Part shown: in pieces, positions 38,001-46,090 of the stretch
Layout of the letters: every line of letters begins with the position of its first letter
Numbering within the stretch: the stretch's first letter is position 1
NCBI RefSeq assembly: GCF_026151205.1
Contig: NC_087077.1
Coordinates: 3,968,001 to 4,032,000 of the forward strand
Source: Bolinopsis microptera
Taxonomy: Eukaryota > Ctenophora > Tentaculata > Lobata > Bolinopsidae
DNA length: 64,000 nt
Direction of reading: 5' to 3'
Notes under the pieces: generated by a model
Database searches by the model: none
What the model was told of the DNA's origin: nothing
Seen by the model: the letters and a program-made list of their open reading frames with translations, nothing else
Program-made: the position numbers and the translations under genes

Positions 38001-41000
38001 CGGGACTACTACCTCTCTGTCAATGACATATTCGACAACCAACACATCTCCACCATTGTCAACTTTACAAACCACACTAAACGCTTAGTGGTGCCGGAGG
38101 AGTTGGACCAGACAGGTGTAACATAGCGACTACTTTAACGCCGTCTTGTTTCGCCCCTCTCTTCCACACTCAACCACCACTTAACCGTTTATCTATAACA
38201 CACCCCACAACACTTACCATCATCCGTGATTACACATCTTGATTCCACTGGCATCCTCCCACAGGACTGCCATACCCCAGAGGTAGGCAAAGCATCCATA
38301 TGCTATCCTCTCGTGGGCCAACCAGGCCCAGCCTCTCTTTAAAAAAAAAAAAAAAAAAGAGTCCTTGGTACCTTGACCGTTTAGGGAAGTGTTTTGAATT
38401 TCCTTCTCAATATTAGAGTAAATGGTCTTTACTTTTTGATCGAAGAAAGTCTTGAGTTTGGCAGCCACTTCGATATCTTCACCATTTGGCAATTTGTTGG
38501 AGCCATATTCCTTATCTAAAAGTTTATTTATGACTTTATAGGTCCCTTTCGAGTCTCCTTTGCAAGAACTGAGCTGTTTATCATAGTAGCCATCCCTAGC
38601 TCGATTGATAGTGATTTCTGCGTCAACACATTTTTCAAAATGAGTAGTTTTAAACTCATCATTCTCTGGATACTTTTTGGCTTTTCGTTTTGCCCTTCTC
38701 CTCTCTCTGACAGCAATTTGACATTTATTATCCCAAAAATCAGACTTTTCAGCAGTAAATCGTTTCGTAATAAGTGGGGCATGTTTGTCTAGCACCTGTT
38801 CAAGGACATTTTGATAAAGGTTCACAGTCTCGTCTAAGGATTGATATTCAGAAAGGTTAAGCTCTGAACAAAACAGATCTTCCCTGAACTTATCGATGTC
38901 AATTTTGCTTAGCTCTCTGACATCTTTTTCTTCATATGTACGAGCTTTATGAAGATCGAATGTGACTGGGACCTGAAAACTTACTAGATAGTGATCAGAG
39001 CTGGTTCCAGTGCTTGTCTCTACCATCATATCTGTTACAGACAATGAGTCACTTACACAGCCTAGAGTAAATAACAAGTCCAGTGTCCCGCCGGAGATGT
39101 GAGTAGGAGAGTCGACATGCTGAAGGAAGCCTTTGCTCTCACAAAGAGCAATAAAGTTCTGGGCAACATTATTGTTCAGGTCTTCAACATGGAAATTAAA
39201 GTCACCACAAATAATTGGAGATCCAGTTTTAAGCAGAAGATTGTCCAGGTATCCATCAAAGTCATCCATAAACTTAGATATTTTTGTTTCATCATATTTC
39301 GCTTTGGCCTGAGTGCTGCGATAAACTACACATAGCCTGATAATCTCACCAGCAGTTTTAATGACACATTCAAGTACTTCAAAAGATGAATATTTAGTAA
39401 CATCATTGCGTACAGGCGATATCATTTTGGGGTTGAAGAGAAAACCAACACCACCTCCCCTACCTCTTCGAGGGGCACTGATAATATCGAACCCAAAATC
39501 ACGGATTTCGGCAAACTTTGCCCGATCATTAGTTTTTAGCCAAGTTTCCGTGATACAACAGATAGAAATCGAGTTATCTTTAAGCATTTCTAGTACGCCA
39601 CAAGTTTTGTTGCATAGAGACCTTGTGTTGAAACAACCAATAGAAAGCTGTGATTTCTGTCGATTAGCACCTAATTTCACATTACGTTTTTTGAAATAAA
39701 ATCAGTGTTAGCAGCAATACGTTTAGTTTCTCTTACCAACACAGGACAATCGTAAGCTGCCGCATTATGTGTTCTTGAATTCTCGGCATCATTAGTGTGT
39801 GTTGAAGCCAAACATCGAGCACAGGCATGTTTGTCCTTCTTCTGCTTAAATTGGCATGCTGAAGACCGGTGACTTCCCATACAGTACATGCAGGTAGGAT
39901 GTTTATTTGTTTTGACTTCATTACAGTCAACAGAAGTGTGTCCAATCATTTGACAATGATAACACTGTTTGATGTAGAAGCGATCAGTTACTTTGTATCT
40001 GCGACTACCTAAATAGAGAGATCCTTGTTGTTGGTTAAAGAGGACTCTATAGACAGATGGTGATAGTTTGATTCCAATAGTGAGCTCTATGCGTTCCTGC
40101 TTATCGTTGGTGAAACGTTTTATCTTATTGAGATAGACAATACTGATAGTGTGCCCTGCTTCATACAAATCTTTGATGGACGAGTTTTTCTCCACAATTT
40201 GGGCGACTAAGTGGTTCTTTTCAAGATCCCTAAGTTTATCGGCATCATTCCCTACAGCTGTAGTGTCTATATCGTCAAGAACTTCAGAAGAAACACCATA
40301 AATAGTAACTTTTGGCAGCATTTTGTTGCCATTCTTAGACTGATATCCATACGAATCTAAGGTATTTCCATCATTGAGAAGTGAAGTAGCCTTATCACGA
40401 ATTTCAGCATTAGGGAAGCCAATTGAAACTTTCTTGTTGTTTTCATTACATCTGAGAAATACTACTTGACTGCTCTTTAATTTATCAGTAGCAAATTTTT
40501 TCACATTCGTCATTGTTGCAGCATTTACCGATTGTTCTTCTTTCGGGGACAGAATTAGAATCTCGGGTGATGAAGGTTGTGTACGTGTTGGAGCAATTGG
40601 AACATGTGGTGGTTGAGCAGATGGTGTGGAACTGTTTGAGTCGGTAAACAAGCTGGAATAGAGAACGTCCTTTGTATGAGAAACAGTACCAGATTTTGTT
40701 ACAACAGTGTTTACTTTATTGTCAATAACATCATTGATATTTTTCGTGAGGTCTTCTTTTAAAGATGAAAACTGTTCAGCAAATTGTTTCATAAAATCAA
40801 CCTGATCTGAGGATCGCTCTTGAGCTCTCTCAGGTTTCTGGGACAGTTGTTCCTTCAGCAAGGTTTTAAGTTCAGACATCTCTTCCCTGAACTCCAAATT
40901 TATGGCATCTATTTTATTATCTAACAATCCTACCCGATCTACGGTAGTAGCAGCCCTCTTTTCCTCCTCAGCAGTACTACAATCATTACAGATAAATAGA

Positions 41001-44000
41001 AAGCGACCAAATCGTTTAGCATAAGATGAAGTGTTGTTCACAGCATGAGACAGGTGAGCAGTAAAAACCGTGGGCGCACTGACATTGCAAGTTTCATCAC
41101 AGTTGATAGCATGAAAACTGTCCTTACACCAAAAACACTGTACAATGTCGGTACTTTTGACAACCTCATCATTCGAACAAGCTTTACATAAACCGTTGAC
41201 GAGAAGATTCTTTGCAGAGTTATGAGCAGACTTTTCCATTGCAATTGTGTATTTGTACTTGTATAGATGTACAAAGGTAAAGTACAAACACCGTGCAGTA
41301 GCAGTGCAGTGGCAGTTAAAATTTCCGATTAAACAGAGATAAGGGAGCTCTGTTTTTCAACACGTAACAAAACTACAATCTAAAATTGCATGTTTACTTT
41401 GTCACATCAGTTATTATAAGAGTTAGGTAATCGTCATCACATTAACATATATTTTTTTGTAGTTTGGATTGATTTATATAGGTAATAAAGCAGCCTATGC
41501 TAATTTTTACACACTATCTTGAAATTGTTGGGGCATGAAAAGTTAATTTTGTCACATTTTTAGTGACTTTGACAAATTTAACCTAAAATTGTTAAACTTA
41601 AGCTCTGATGTTCTGGCCAATATTCTAATAGAGGTATAGAATATAGATCTTCAAAATAGGGGCAAGACATGTTTACTTTGTCACATCAGTTATTATAAGA
41701 GTTATTGTAAGAGACTATTTCATTCTATAATCATTTTTTTTAATCTATTTACGATTTCGTATAATTTTTTGTGACAATGTTAACATCAACTGATCTTAAC
41801 TTGCATCAACTACATTGTCATCATATAAAATTTTCCCGCCTTTCAAACCAAAATCAGATATAAATAATTCGCCCAAAATTTTAAATTCCATATATTGTGA
41901 CAGAATTAACCTCATTTCCCAATAACCGAGTGCCTGTATTAGCTAACTACATATTTTTAGGGCTATGATTGGTAGAGCAACCATCAAATAATGAGTTGAA
42001 AGGGTTTTTAGGACAACTCACAGTAGAATAGAGGTATGGTATCATGAGTGTGACAAAGTTACCCAAATATTGCCTTGTAACCGTTCGATCCGTGCCCATT
42101 AACCAATGTTGTATCATAATTGTTAGATTGACCTAATTTACTATATTTCAGACCAAGGAATGATAATTAGACAACTGCAGATAACTAAGTCACACAAAAT
42201 GTGACATTTGAAACATTATAGTGCCTAACAACAATAGATTTTCTTTCTGAGCGGTGCATATGGGAGTATGGGTTACGTGGCTAATGTTCAGAACTTCTGA
42301 ACGTGCTAGGTTAATAGATGTCAAAATTAAGCCACTATCGTCAAAAACGCTATTATTTTTGTTTACCAATATCCTCAAACTCAAATGAACGTGTTCGTTT
42401 TTTTTGGAAAACGAAATTAGATATATATATCTAATTTCGTTTTCCAAAAAAAAAAAAACCTATCTCGTTCTCCAAAATCCGCGTTTTTCTGCAAAAACCT
42501 CCATTCGTAACCTTTCACTATTGCCTTTTTTTTCAAAAGGGTGAAAAGGAAAAAATTTATAGAGATAGAAAAGGTTTAAAGTAATATGGACAAACTTGTA
42601 CCTTTTCTTGAAGAGATTGAGTATAAGAGAAAGATAGTTGGTTATATCAGTGTACTGGTTAGCGAGCACTTCTAGATTCCCACACGATTTCTGCTCATGG
42701 AGGGATAGGTATAATTAGTGATAAATATCTGGTAAGTTTTACAAATAACAACTGCTTTAAAGTTACAAGGATCTACCAGTGCCACGTTTTCAGCCGGTAC
42801 TTCACCGGGATAAAGGGGAAACTTATGAAAGTTTCACTTTTAATATACGTCTCGATATGATTAGTGCCTGATCCCCCCCCCCCCCCCCCCCCGGATATGA
42901 CAGCCTTTAAATTGATGAATCTAAGTTGCTCTATGCCCGAATGGTTTCAGCAGAACAATTTAACTTAACTTAAGTGGTATTCAGATCTAAATACTGTGAC
43001 CTCAAACAACAGGACCATATTTTGCAATAATAAAGCCATCTATGAAGCATTTAACTGTATTTATCAACAATAAATACAGTTTATAGTCAAGGATTGACCA
43101 GAGCCGCGAGTGAAACTTATCACGAGCGTTCCTTGGGTAAATACCCAAATCGCTATGTACCACTACCAACAATATAAACTATGCCTTTGTTCTTGAAAAT
43201 TAAGGTTAACATTCTAAAAGTGTGTGAATTTTGATGAATTTTGGGTAAGTGGTGTTGCCAAATCGAAGGATTTTGTAGCGAGGTTATCATAAACGAGGAG
43301 AAATATAGTCTCCTCGTAATAACACATGCAAATAAGTAACTAAGCTACTAATTTTACACATTCCACACCAAATGTTGACTTACCAAACTAAACTGGTTGT
43401 CCCTGACAGTAATAACGAACAAGCTCCACAGCTCCAACATAGGTCTGATATGAGATGTGTTCTCCAACAATAACCCACACATTTGTTGGGTATTGTGAGT
43501 GATAGGTTCCCCAAGGTCCGTGCTGTAGAGTTGGGTACGCTGTTCTAGGTAGGTACAGTAGTTCTGGAGGGAGACCACTATCTCGGTTATATACCCGCCC
43601 ACTACTTCTAGCGTGTTCTCTATCAGACTCTGGTGGAAGGTAGCGTAAATATACCTTTATTTGTTATTCTTAACTCAATTTAGAGCATTTACAAAGTTAG
43701 AAGAAGCAGATTCGTGATGGTTGAAGCACTTTCAAACACATGTTCGCCAGTCATAATGTGACTATTACCATCATTTTGCTATAGTGCGATAATATGACGC
43801 CGGAAGAAAATACCCTCAGCTTACTGTGCTTATAATATGATCCACTCTAAGAAATCGTTCGGGAAGCTCACTAGGCTTTCACTGTTTCTCTAATAAATAC
43901 AAAAGAAGTTAAAGAGTGTTAACTTACGGCTCGTTTCTTGTCTTTGGCGTACAAATTGAGGTTCTTACACTTCACCAACTTGGTGTCACTCTTGTTACTT

Positions 44001-46022
44001 GGTTCTGCAGACGTTTTACTGGCTCGACTGATTGGAGATTGAGACAAACATGAAATTGCTGTTTTATTATATAACTTATTTTCTATTGTAAAAAATGAAA
44101 GTAAATTTAAATTTGACTTCAATATTTGTAAGGGTTTGTAACTATGTTTTAAATAAACATACATTTTTGTTCATAACTTTAATTTATGAAAGTCAACTAA
44201 TCACTAAAGTCAACGAATCACGAAATGAACCATAAGTTAAGTCTGCAAAACCCCGAAATGCCCAACTTTGGTAAGATTCAATAATAACCCAACGCCTCCC
44301 TCCCTCCCATAACAAAAAGATAATTTGAAATAAAGAACCTCCTAGCAAGAGCAGCATTAGCAGCATCTAACTTAGCCTGTAGTTTATCTAGTTGTACTTG
44401 TAAAGTTGAGCTCCTTCTCTGCTCCTTAGATAGAGATAACTCAAAATCTTCCTGTACAGGATAACATGGGTCAGACAGGAAACAGTATTAGGAGAGAAGT
44501 ATTAAGTAACGGAGATGAATTCTAAATAACTGGAGAGATTATATTATCTTACTTTTGAGGTTTTGAGGAGGGTATCAGAATTACGTTTAGCGCTTGTAAG
44601 TGAGGCGTTCTCATCTTCTAACTTCTGGAGCTTCAGTCCATATCGCTCTTCTACTGTTTGCAACTGTGGAGTGAGTTTTTAATTAATTATAATTAAAAAT
44701 ATGTTTCAGAAAATTATGTAATGTAACGCAATGGAAGTTCTTTAAGTGGGCAATTCCAGTCCAAACCCTGGATACATGACATAAAAGATTCGTTTTCACT
44801 TGTTTGCATGAAAAGCATTAATAAAGTACTGCAAGTCAATTAAATGAAATGATGTTAATTAATTAAAGATTTTAGAGAAACAAAAATTGTAGAGAAAAGA
44901 ATAAGTAAAAGTAAAACTTACTTTAGTATGAAGAACTTCATTTTCCCTAATCTTTGATTCTAACTCTTCTAAATGTATACTGTCAACGTCTTTATTGGAA
45001 ACATCATTCCTACCTTGCTGCTTTCCCTTTCCCTGTTGAATGGTATTCATTACATTTCATTTTCATGAAAATAAATCAGCGCCAACCGATTGACGGTTAA
45101 CGTCTACTAATATACTGCATCATTGTAATTACAGCTGCCTCCCACCTTACAGCACACACTGTAACTTGTGGTGTGATCTTATAATATGTTATAATATGTT
45201 ATACTATGTTATAATATGTTATAATATGCTATAGTATGTTATAATACGTTATAATACGTTATACTATGTTAAAATATGTTAAAATATGTTATAATATGTT
45301 ATAATATGTTATAATATGTCATAATATGTTATAATATGTTATAATATATTATACTATGTTATAATATGTTATAATATTACCTTCTTCTTAGCAAGCGTGT
45401 CCAGCTGCTGTTGCAAGCTGTCTATTCGGGCTGATAGTTGCTTATTTCTGAATGTAAGACTGTCTACCTGGTAGAATATAGATTTAATCTATCGGAACCC
45501 AATCTGGCACATAGTCGTGTATCAAACACTTCTCAGTTAGATAAAAACACAAAATAAACTATAAAAGTGAACTAGTAAACTATAGAATGTATAATGTATA
45601 ATGTATAATGTATAATGTATAATGTATAATGTATAATGTATAATGTATAAGCGGACTTACTTCTTGTTCTAGGGTGCGGATCTTCTGTCCTTTCCCCACA
45701 TCGTTATCTTTAATGTAGCTGTGTTTTTCTCTTTCGTCTAACAATGCTTTCTTCAGTACCACTACTTGGGCCCGAACCTGGAAACATGCTTCTTTTTGGG
45801 ATTTTTTAGGAAACAAACTACATTGATGAAGAAGACTACAAATTCTTGATTTAGTCTTGAGCATCTATTCAACAAATAATCGTGTGTTGAACACGTAAAA
45901 ATGCGTTTTTAACTAACCTGAGCATACTGATTAGCAAGCCGCTGATACTTGCTCGCTAAATCCTCACTGTCTCTAGAACACGATGTGATACTGCTGGGAG
46001 GGGAGATACTTCTGTTATCCAT
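23050..46022 (-). CDS. PPP1R21: PPP1R21 homologue, FERRY complex coiled-coil subunit (15 exons)
   Basis: Exons, minus strand: 46022-45918, 45777-45661, 45467-45381, 45032-44922, 44663-44553, 44451-44339, 44027-43928, 43629-43384, 42690-42602, 26368-26232, 26083-25945, 25108-24949, 24744-24643, 23737-23552, 23343-23050. All junctions are GT-AG, the phases agree and the total is 698 residues (human about 780). KYQRLANQYAQ and VRAQVVVLKKALLDER match the KLRAQ domain, DSLTFRNKQL follows, LQNYCTYLEQRTQLY lies centrally, KLEQSKEHWMLEAQL precedes the end, and TKDKYEAQIALMSEHLCAMN matches the C-terminal TTKRSYEDQ block. In mammals the protein (Fy-2) scaffolds FERRY, linking Rab5 early endosomes to mRNA. 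The protein is shorter than human around exons 4/5 and 12/13. Intron 9 is 16.2 kb of nested transposons. Confidence 0.93.
25343..25626. repeat. Near-perfect inverted repeat in PPP1R21 intron 11
   Basis: Outer arms 25343-25412 and 25557-25626 are 70 bp exact or nearly exact inverted copies. Inner arms 25473-25507 and 25521-25555 are 35 bp, separated by 13 bp. The left side has 60 extra bases between its inner and outer arms, so transcripts could form a long hairpin with one large bulge. It may be a fold-back element or an inverted duplication. Confidence 0.92.
26895..28549 (+). pseudogene. 5'-truncated RT with C-terminal restriction-like endonuclease
   Basis: A single open frame about 550 codons long from the first recognisable RT motif. 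It has EGTTQGDNLAM (RT motif 4 region) near 26939, WLADDATG (catalytic ADD) near 27042, then GYFVNQEKSCLI and LGAVLGTPEF. The C-terminal part has a CPCG...H...C zinc cluster near 27901-27945, RHNEIRDFL near 27969, RPDIKARG near 28105 and FFDVKV near 28151, the spacing expected of a PD-(D/E)XK restriction-like endonuclease as in R2/NeSL-type elements. RT motifs upstream of EGTTQGD are absent. The frame itself extends to 26696, but that part does not resemble the family. A second copy lies at 54070-54780. Confidence 0.8.
28680..29800. repeat. TTTGTCACA-centred dispersed repeats, left block
   Basis: At least seven occurrences of (A/C)TTTGTCACA or close variants at irregular spacing. A longer unit, ATGTTTACTTTGTCACATCA followed by GTTATTATAAGAGTTAGGTA, at 29493-29535, recurs at 41389 and 41668 on the far side of the LINE nest. 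No coding frame. Confidence 0.75.
30003..31639 (-). pseudogene. L2/CR1-like LINE ORF2, reverse transcriptase part
   Basis: The downstream part of ORF2 continues the frame interrupted at 38358. RT landmarks are YRPISNLTYLSKILEKVV, LLLLDLSAAFDTINH (motif A), GVPQGSILGPLLFILY, IHLYADDTQVYF (intact YADD) and LGFLFDHQMNL. The C-terminal segment (LPVRFRIKFKISLLVFKCLN, APQYL) is typical of L2/CR1-type elements. Stop at 30003-30005. There are no internal stops. It is scored as broken only because its N-terminal half is now 6.7 kb away. With one target copy counted, ORF2 would be 983 codons. Confidence 0.88.
31632..31639. repeat. 8 bp target-site duplication, left copy
   Basis: AGAGTCCT here and again at 38358-38365, directly flanking the plus-strand LINE and its poly(A). 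Confidence 0.9.
32725..34191 (+). CDS. ORF1 (Gag-like protein) of the I/R1-like LINE
   Basis: 488 codons from the ATG at 32725. The frame is open further upstream, but no ATG context was preferred there. The N-terminal half is polar, low-complexity and Ser/Thr/Asn-rich. There is a KR-rich basic stretch near 33511-33550 (EKRKRKQKSKSEKQK). A more globular C-terminal region begins near 33610 (DPLLTLIVTKAEALSDACDH, TLRREGWNVTETDVWNRYQF) and ends with an arginine-rich tail, NRTFRRNRS. No CCHC knuckle was found, unlike many ORF1 proteins. It presumably binds element RNA, by analogy with LINE ORF1 proteins. ORF2 starts within a few bases of its stop. Confidence 0.75.
   Translation: MSNSGETQQIDNITETAGKPFPSQRIWRNTILTTITKSTIKVPMFSRGNAQSTRTQHIITNKENNPITPTESESISSTTTNELLRLEVLEDSTSVCPSNNTDDLLKSPQIDNSNIRRKSCISENSTSTDHTIRQQLKYSNIKGDAVEDLRRRNRELHRQRRNSGRDSVASGNRGLHDQDLFEDESDVPVVSLSSSAEATAAPSEVSPMEVTDAKAPVVEPKPELIPIQDNTGSGSSGMDKTRKPEQPETSTAILPVQKSGAEKRKRKQKSKSEKQKETDNSDCETEAVKLTDPDEVFRKGDPLLTLIVTKAEALSDACDHITRLLFVVSQPLKITLLQPTIDGARIEVEDKPSAITIAETLRREGWNVTETDVWNRYQFPVPFQLSGLEHAADGLDPVTLVRGLISRNVQYGLPLDSIRYVSHAWETVKVEAAEGGTAAARRRMRLWVDVSPQGEAYLMKTGHLLCTLTAAVRLREAPRNRTFRRNRS
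34196..38126 (+). pseudogene. ORF2 of the I/R1-like LINE: endonuclease-RT-RNase H, two frameshifts
   Basis: Frame 1 (34196-34747) begins the apurinic-type endonuclease (SITQINLKRKFNAW, ILATEPY). The frame shifts near 34720-34737. Frame 2 (to 35964) holds IIGSDTNSHHTLWGN and SDHRYIMF of the endonuclease and a linker. The frame shifts again near 35896-35903, inside the conserved PKPGK stretch. Frame 3 (to 38126) carries RT with FRTITLSPVMLKLQEKV, GVFLDIEGAFDNVSF, RRGCPQGGILSPFLW and FADDLL. RNase H follows: CYTDGSRTDSGSGAG, YQTELTAI, WSDSLSSI and HIGLWGNEKADELA. A CPKCGDGEETVSHFLGQC zinc cluster lies near 37917-37970. Key catalytic residues of all three domains are present, and only the reading frame is broken. 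Confidence 0.9.
38341..38358 (+). other. Poly(A) tail of the nested LINE
   Basis: Eighteen A residues ending the plus-strand LINE, immediately before the second AGAGTCCT target copy. The last A may belong to either the tail or the duplication. Confidence 0.95.
38359..39680 (-). pseudogene. L2/CR1-like LINE ORF2, endonuclease part
   Basis: The N-terminal part of ORF2: IGCFNTRSLCNKTCGVLEML, ITETWLK, RRGRGGGVGFLF, IICGDFNFHVEDLN and SDHYLVSF mark an APE-type endonuclease with its catalytic Asp/His motifs. The first codon I place is GTG at 39680, which overlaps the ATGTGA end of ORF1. No ATG precedes it, so ORF2 may be translated by reinitiation or readthrough. The reading frame is cut at 38358 by the nested LINE and continues in frame at 31639. 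Confidence 0.88.
39677..41239 (-). CDS. ORF1 of the L2/CR1-like LINE, zinc-finger nucleic-acid binding protein
   Basis: 520 codons from the ATG at 41239. An N-terminal PHD-like cysteine cluster (CKACSNDE, QCFWCKDSFHAINCDE, FICNDC) is followed by a coiled-coil-like region (LDNKIDAINLEFREEMSELK). The C-terminal part contains CYHCQMIGHTSVDC (a CX2CX4HX4C knuckle), CMYCMGSHRSSAC and CARC...H...C clusters near 39960-39780. PHD-type plus CCHC domains are known from ORF1 proteins of CR1/L2-group elements. It should coat element RNA in the cytoplasm. It is intact, with the stop overlapping the start region of ORF2. Confidence 0.85.
   Translation of the reverse strand: MEKSAHNSAKNLLVNGLCKACSNDEVVKSTDIVQCFWCKDSFHAINCDETCNVSAPTVFTAHLSHAVNNTSSYAKRFGRFLFICNDCSTAEEEKRAATTVDRVGLLDNKIDAINLEFREEMSELKTLLKEQLSQKPERAQERSSDQVDFMKQFAEQFSSLKEDLTKNINDVIDNKVNTVVTKSGTVSHTKDVLYSSLFTDSNSSTPSAQPPHVPIAPTRTQPSSPEILILSPKEEQSVNAATMTNVKKFATDKLKSSQVVFLRCNENNKKVSIGFPNAEIRDKATSLLNDGNTLDSYGYQSKNGNKMLPKVTIYGVSSEVLDDIDTTAVGNDADKLRDLEKNHLVAQIVEKNSSIKDLYEAGHTISIVYLNKIKRFTNDKQERIELTIGIKLSPSVYRVLFNQQQGSLYLGSRRYKVTDRFYIKQCYHCQMIGHTSVDCNEVKTNKHPTCMYCMGSHRSSACQFKQKKDKHACARCLASTHTNDAENSRTHNAAAYDCPVLVRETKRIAANTDFISKNVM
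41384..42200. repeat. TTTGTCACA-centred dispersed repeats, right block
   Basis: The counterpart of 28680-29800 across the LINE nest. The GACATGTTTACTTTGTCACA-type unit occurs at 41389 and 41668, and AAGTTAATTTTGTCACATTT near 41540 matches 29650. No gene. Confidence 0.75.
42398..42453. repeat. Perfect 56 bp palindrome
   Basis: GGAAAACGAAATTAGATATA and its complement meet at 42425/42426 with T and A runs outside. It abuts the right terminal inverted repeat ending at 42396 and lies 150 bp from PPP1R21 exon 9. It can extrude as a cruciform or fold in RNA. Confidence 0.97.
42873..42892. repeat. Homopolymer of 20 C
   Basis: A C run in PPP1R21 intron 8. Its true length is uncertain in any assembly. 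Confidence 0.95.
45176..45377. repeat. 10 bp TTATAATATG microsatellite in PPP1R21 intron 3
   Basis: About twenty tandem units with a few C or A substitutions, ending only a few bases before the donor of exon 3 at 45380 on the minus strand. An AT-rich array abutting a splice site is unusual. Confidence 0.95.
45587..45651. repeat. 7 bp GTATAAT microsatellite in PPP1R21 intron 2
   Basis: About nine exact units immediately downstream, in transcript sense, of the exon 2 donor (GTAAGTCCGC at 45660-45651). Confidence 0.95.
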
Positions 46023-46090
46023 CAAGCTCAACAAGTGAGTCATCTCACGACACAAGTAGTGTGTCGGGGCTGATCATATCACCTCATCTC

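Larger units (their letters stand above)
31640..38357 (+). mobile_element. I/R1-like LINE nested in the L2-like LINE
   Basis: A 6.7 kb plus-strand element with a GC-rich 5' leader (31640-32724), ORF1, ORF2 (endonuclease, RT, RNase H, zinc knuckle), a 3' UTR and an 18-A tail (38341-38358). An 8 bp target duplication flanks it. ORF2 needs two frame changes to read through, so this copy is defective unless those are sequencing errors. The RNase H domain and endonuclease style place it in the I/R1/LOA group of non-LTR elements, although the exact clade is not resolved. Confidence 0.92.
29803..41383 (-). mobile_element. Full-length L2/CR1-like LINE, host of a nested LINE
   Basis: Minus strand. 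The 5' UTR is near 41383-41240, followed by ORF1 (zinc-finger protein), ORF2 (endonuclease plus RT) and a 3' UTR down to a short AT-rich tail near 29803-29825. It inserted within a TTTGTCACA unit: the unit reads on from ...GGGGCAAGACAT on the left to ATGTTTACTTTG on the right. Its own length is about 4.9 kb once the inserted plus-strand LINE is discounted. Both ORFs would be open without that insertion. Confidence 0.88.
28635..42396. mobile_element. DNA element with 35 bp terminal inverted repeats, later split by LINEs
   Basis: 28635-28669 (GGACACGTTCATTTGAGTTT and onward to GGTAAA) matches the reverse complement of 42362-42396 with one mismatch in 35. Removing the nested LINEs (29803-41383) leaves about 2.2 kb, much of it made of repeats centred on TTTGTCACA. 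No transposase frame is seen, so this would be a non-autonomous element. A target duplication was not resolved. Confidence 0.7.
26369..42601 (-). other. PPP1R21 intron 9, 16.2 kb transposon nest
   Basis: Donor after AAAAG at 42602 (GTACAA). The acceptor at 26369 is GTCAG. The phase-2 donor and one-base start of exon 10 agree (AG plus T, serine). It is by far the longest intron of the gene and contains an RLE-type retrotransposon fragment, a TIR element and two nested LINEs. Confidence 0.85.

Noticed and set aside
41380..42200. Long terminal repeats of an LTR retrotransposon (similar blocks at 28.7-29.8 kb and 41.4-42.2 kb)
   Set aside because: The blocks are parts of one pre-existing repeat element split by the LINE. 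There is no primer-binding site, polypurine tract, gag or protease, and the enclosed genes are non-LTR type.
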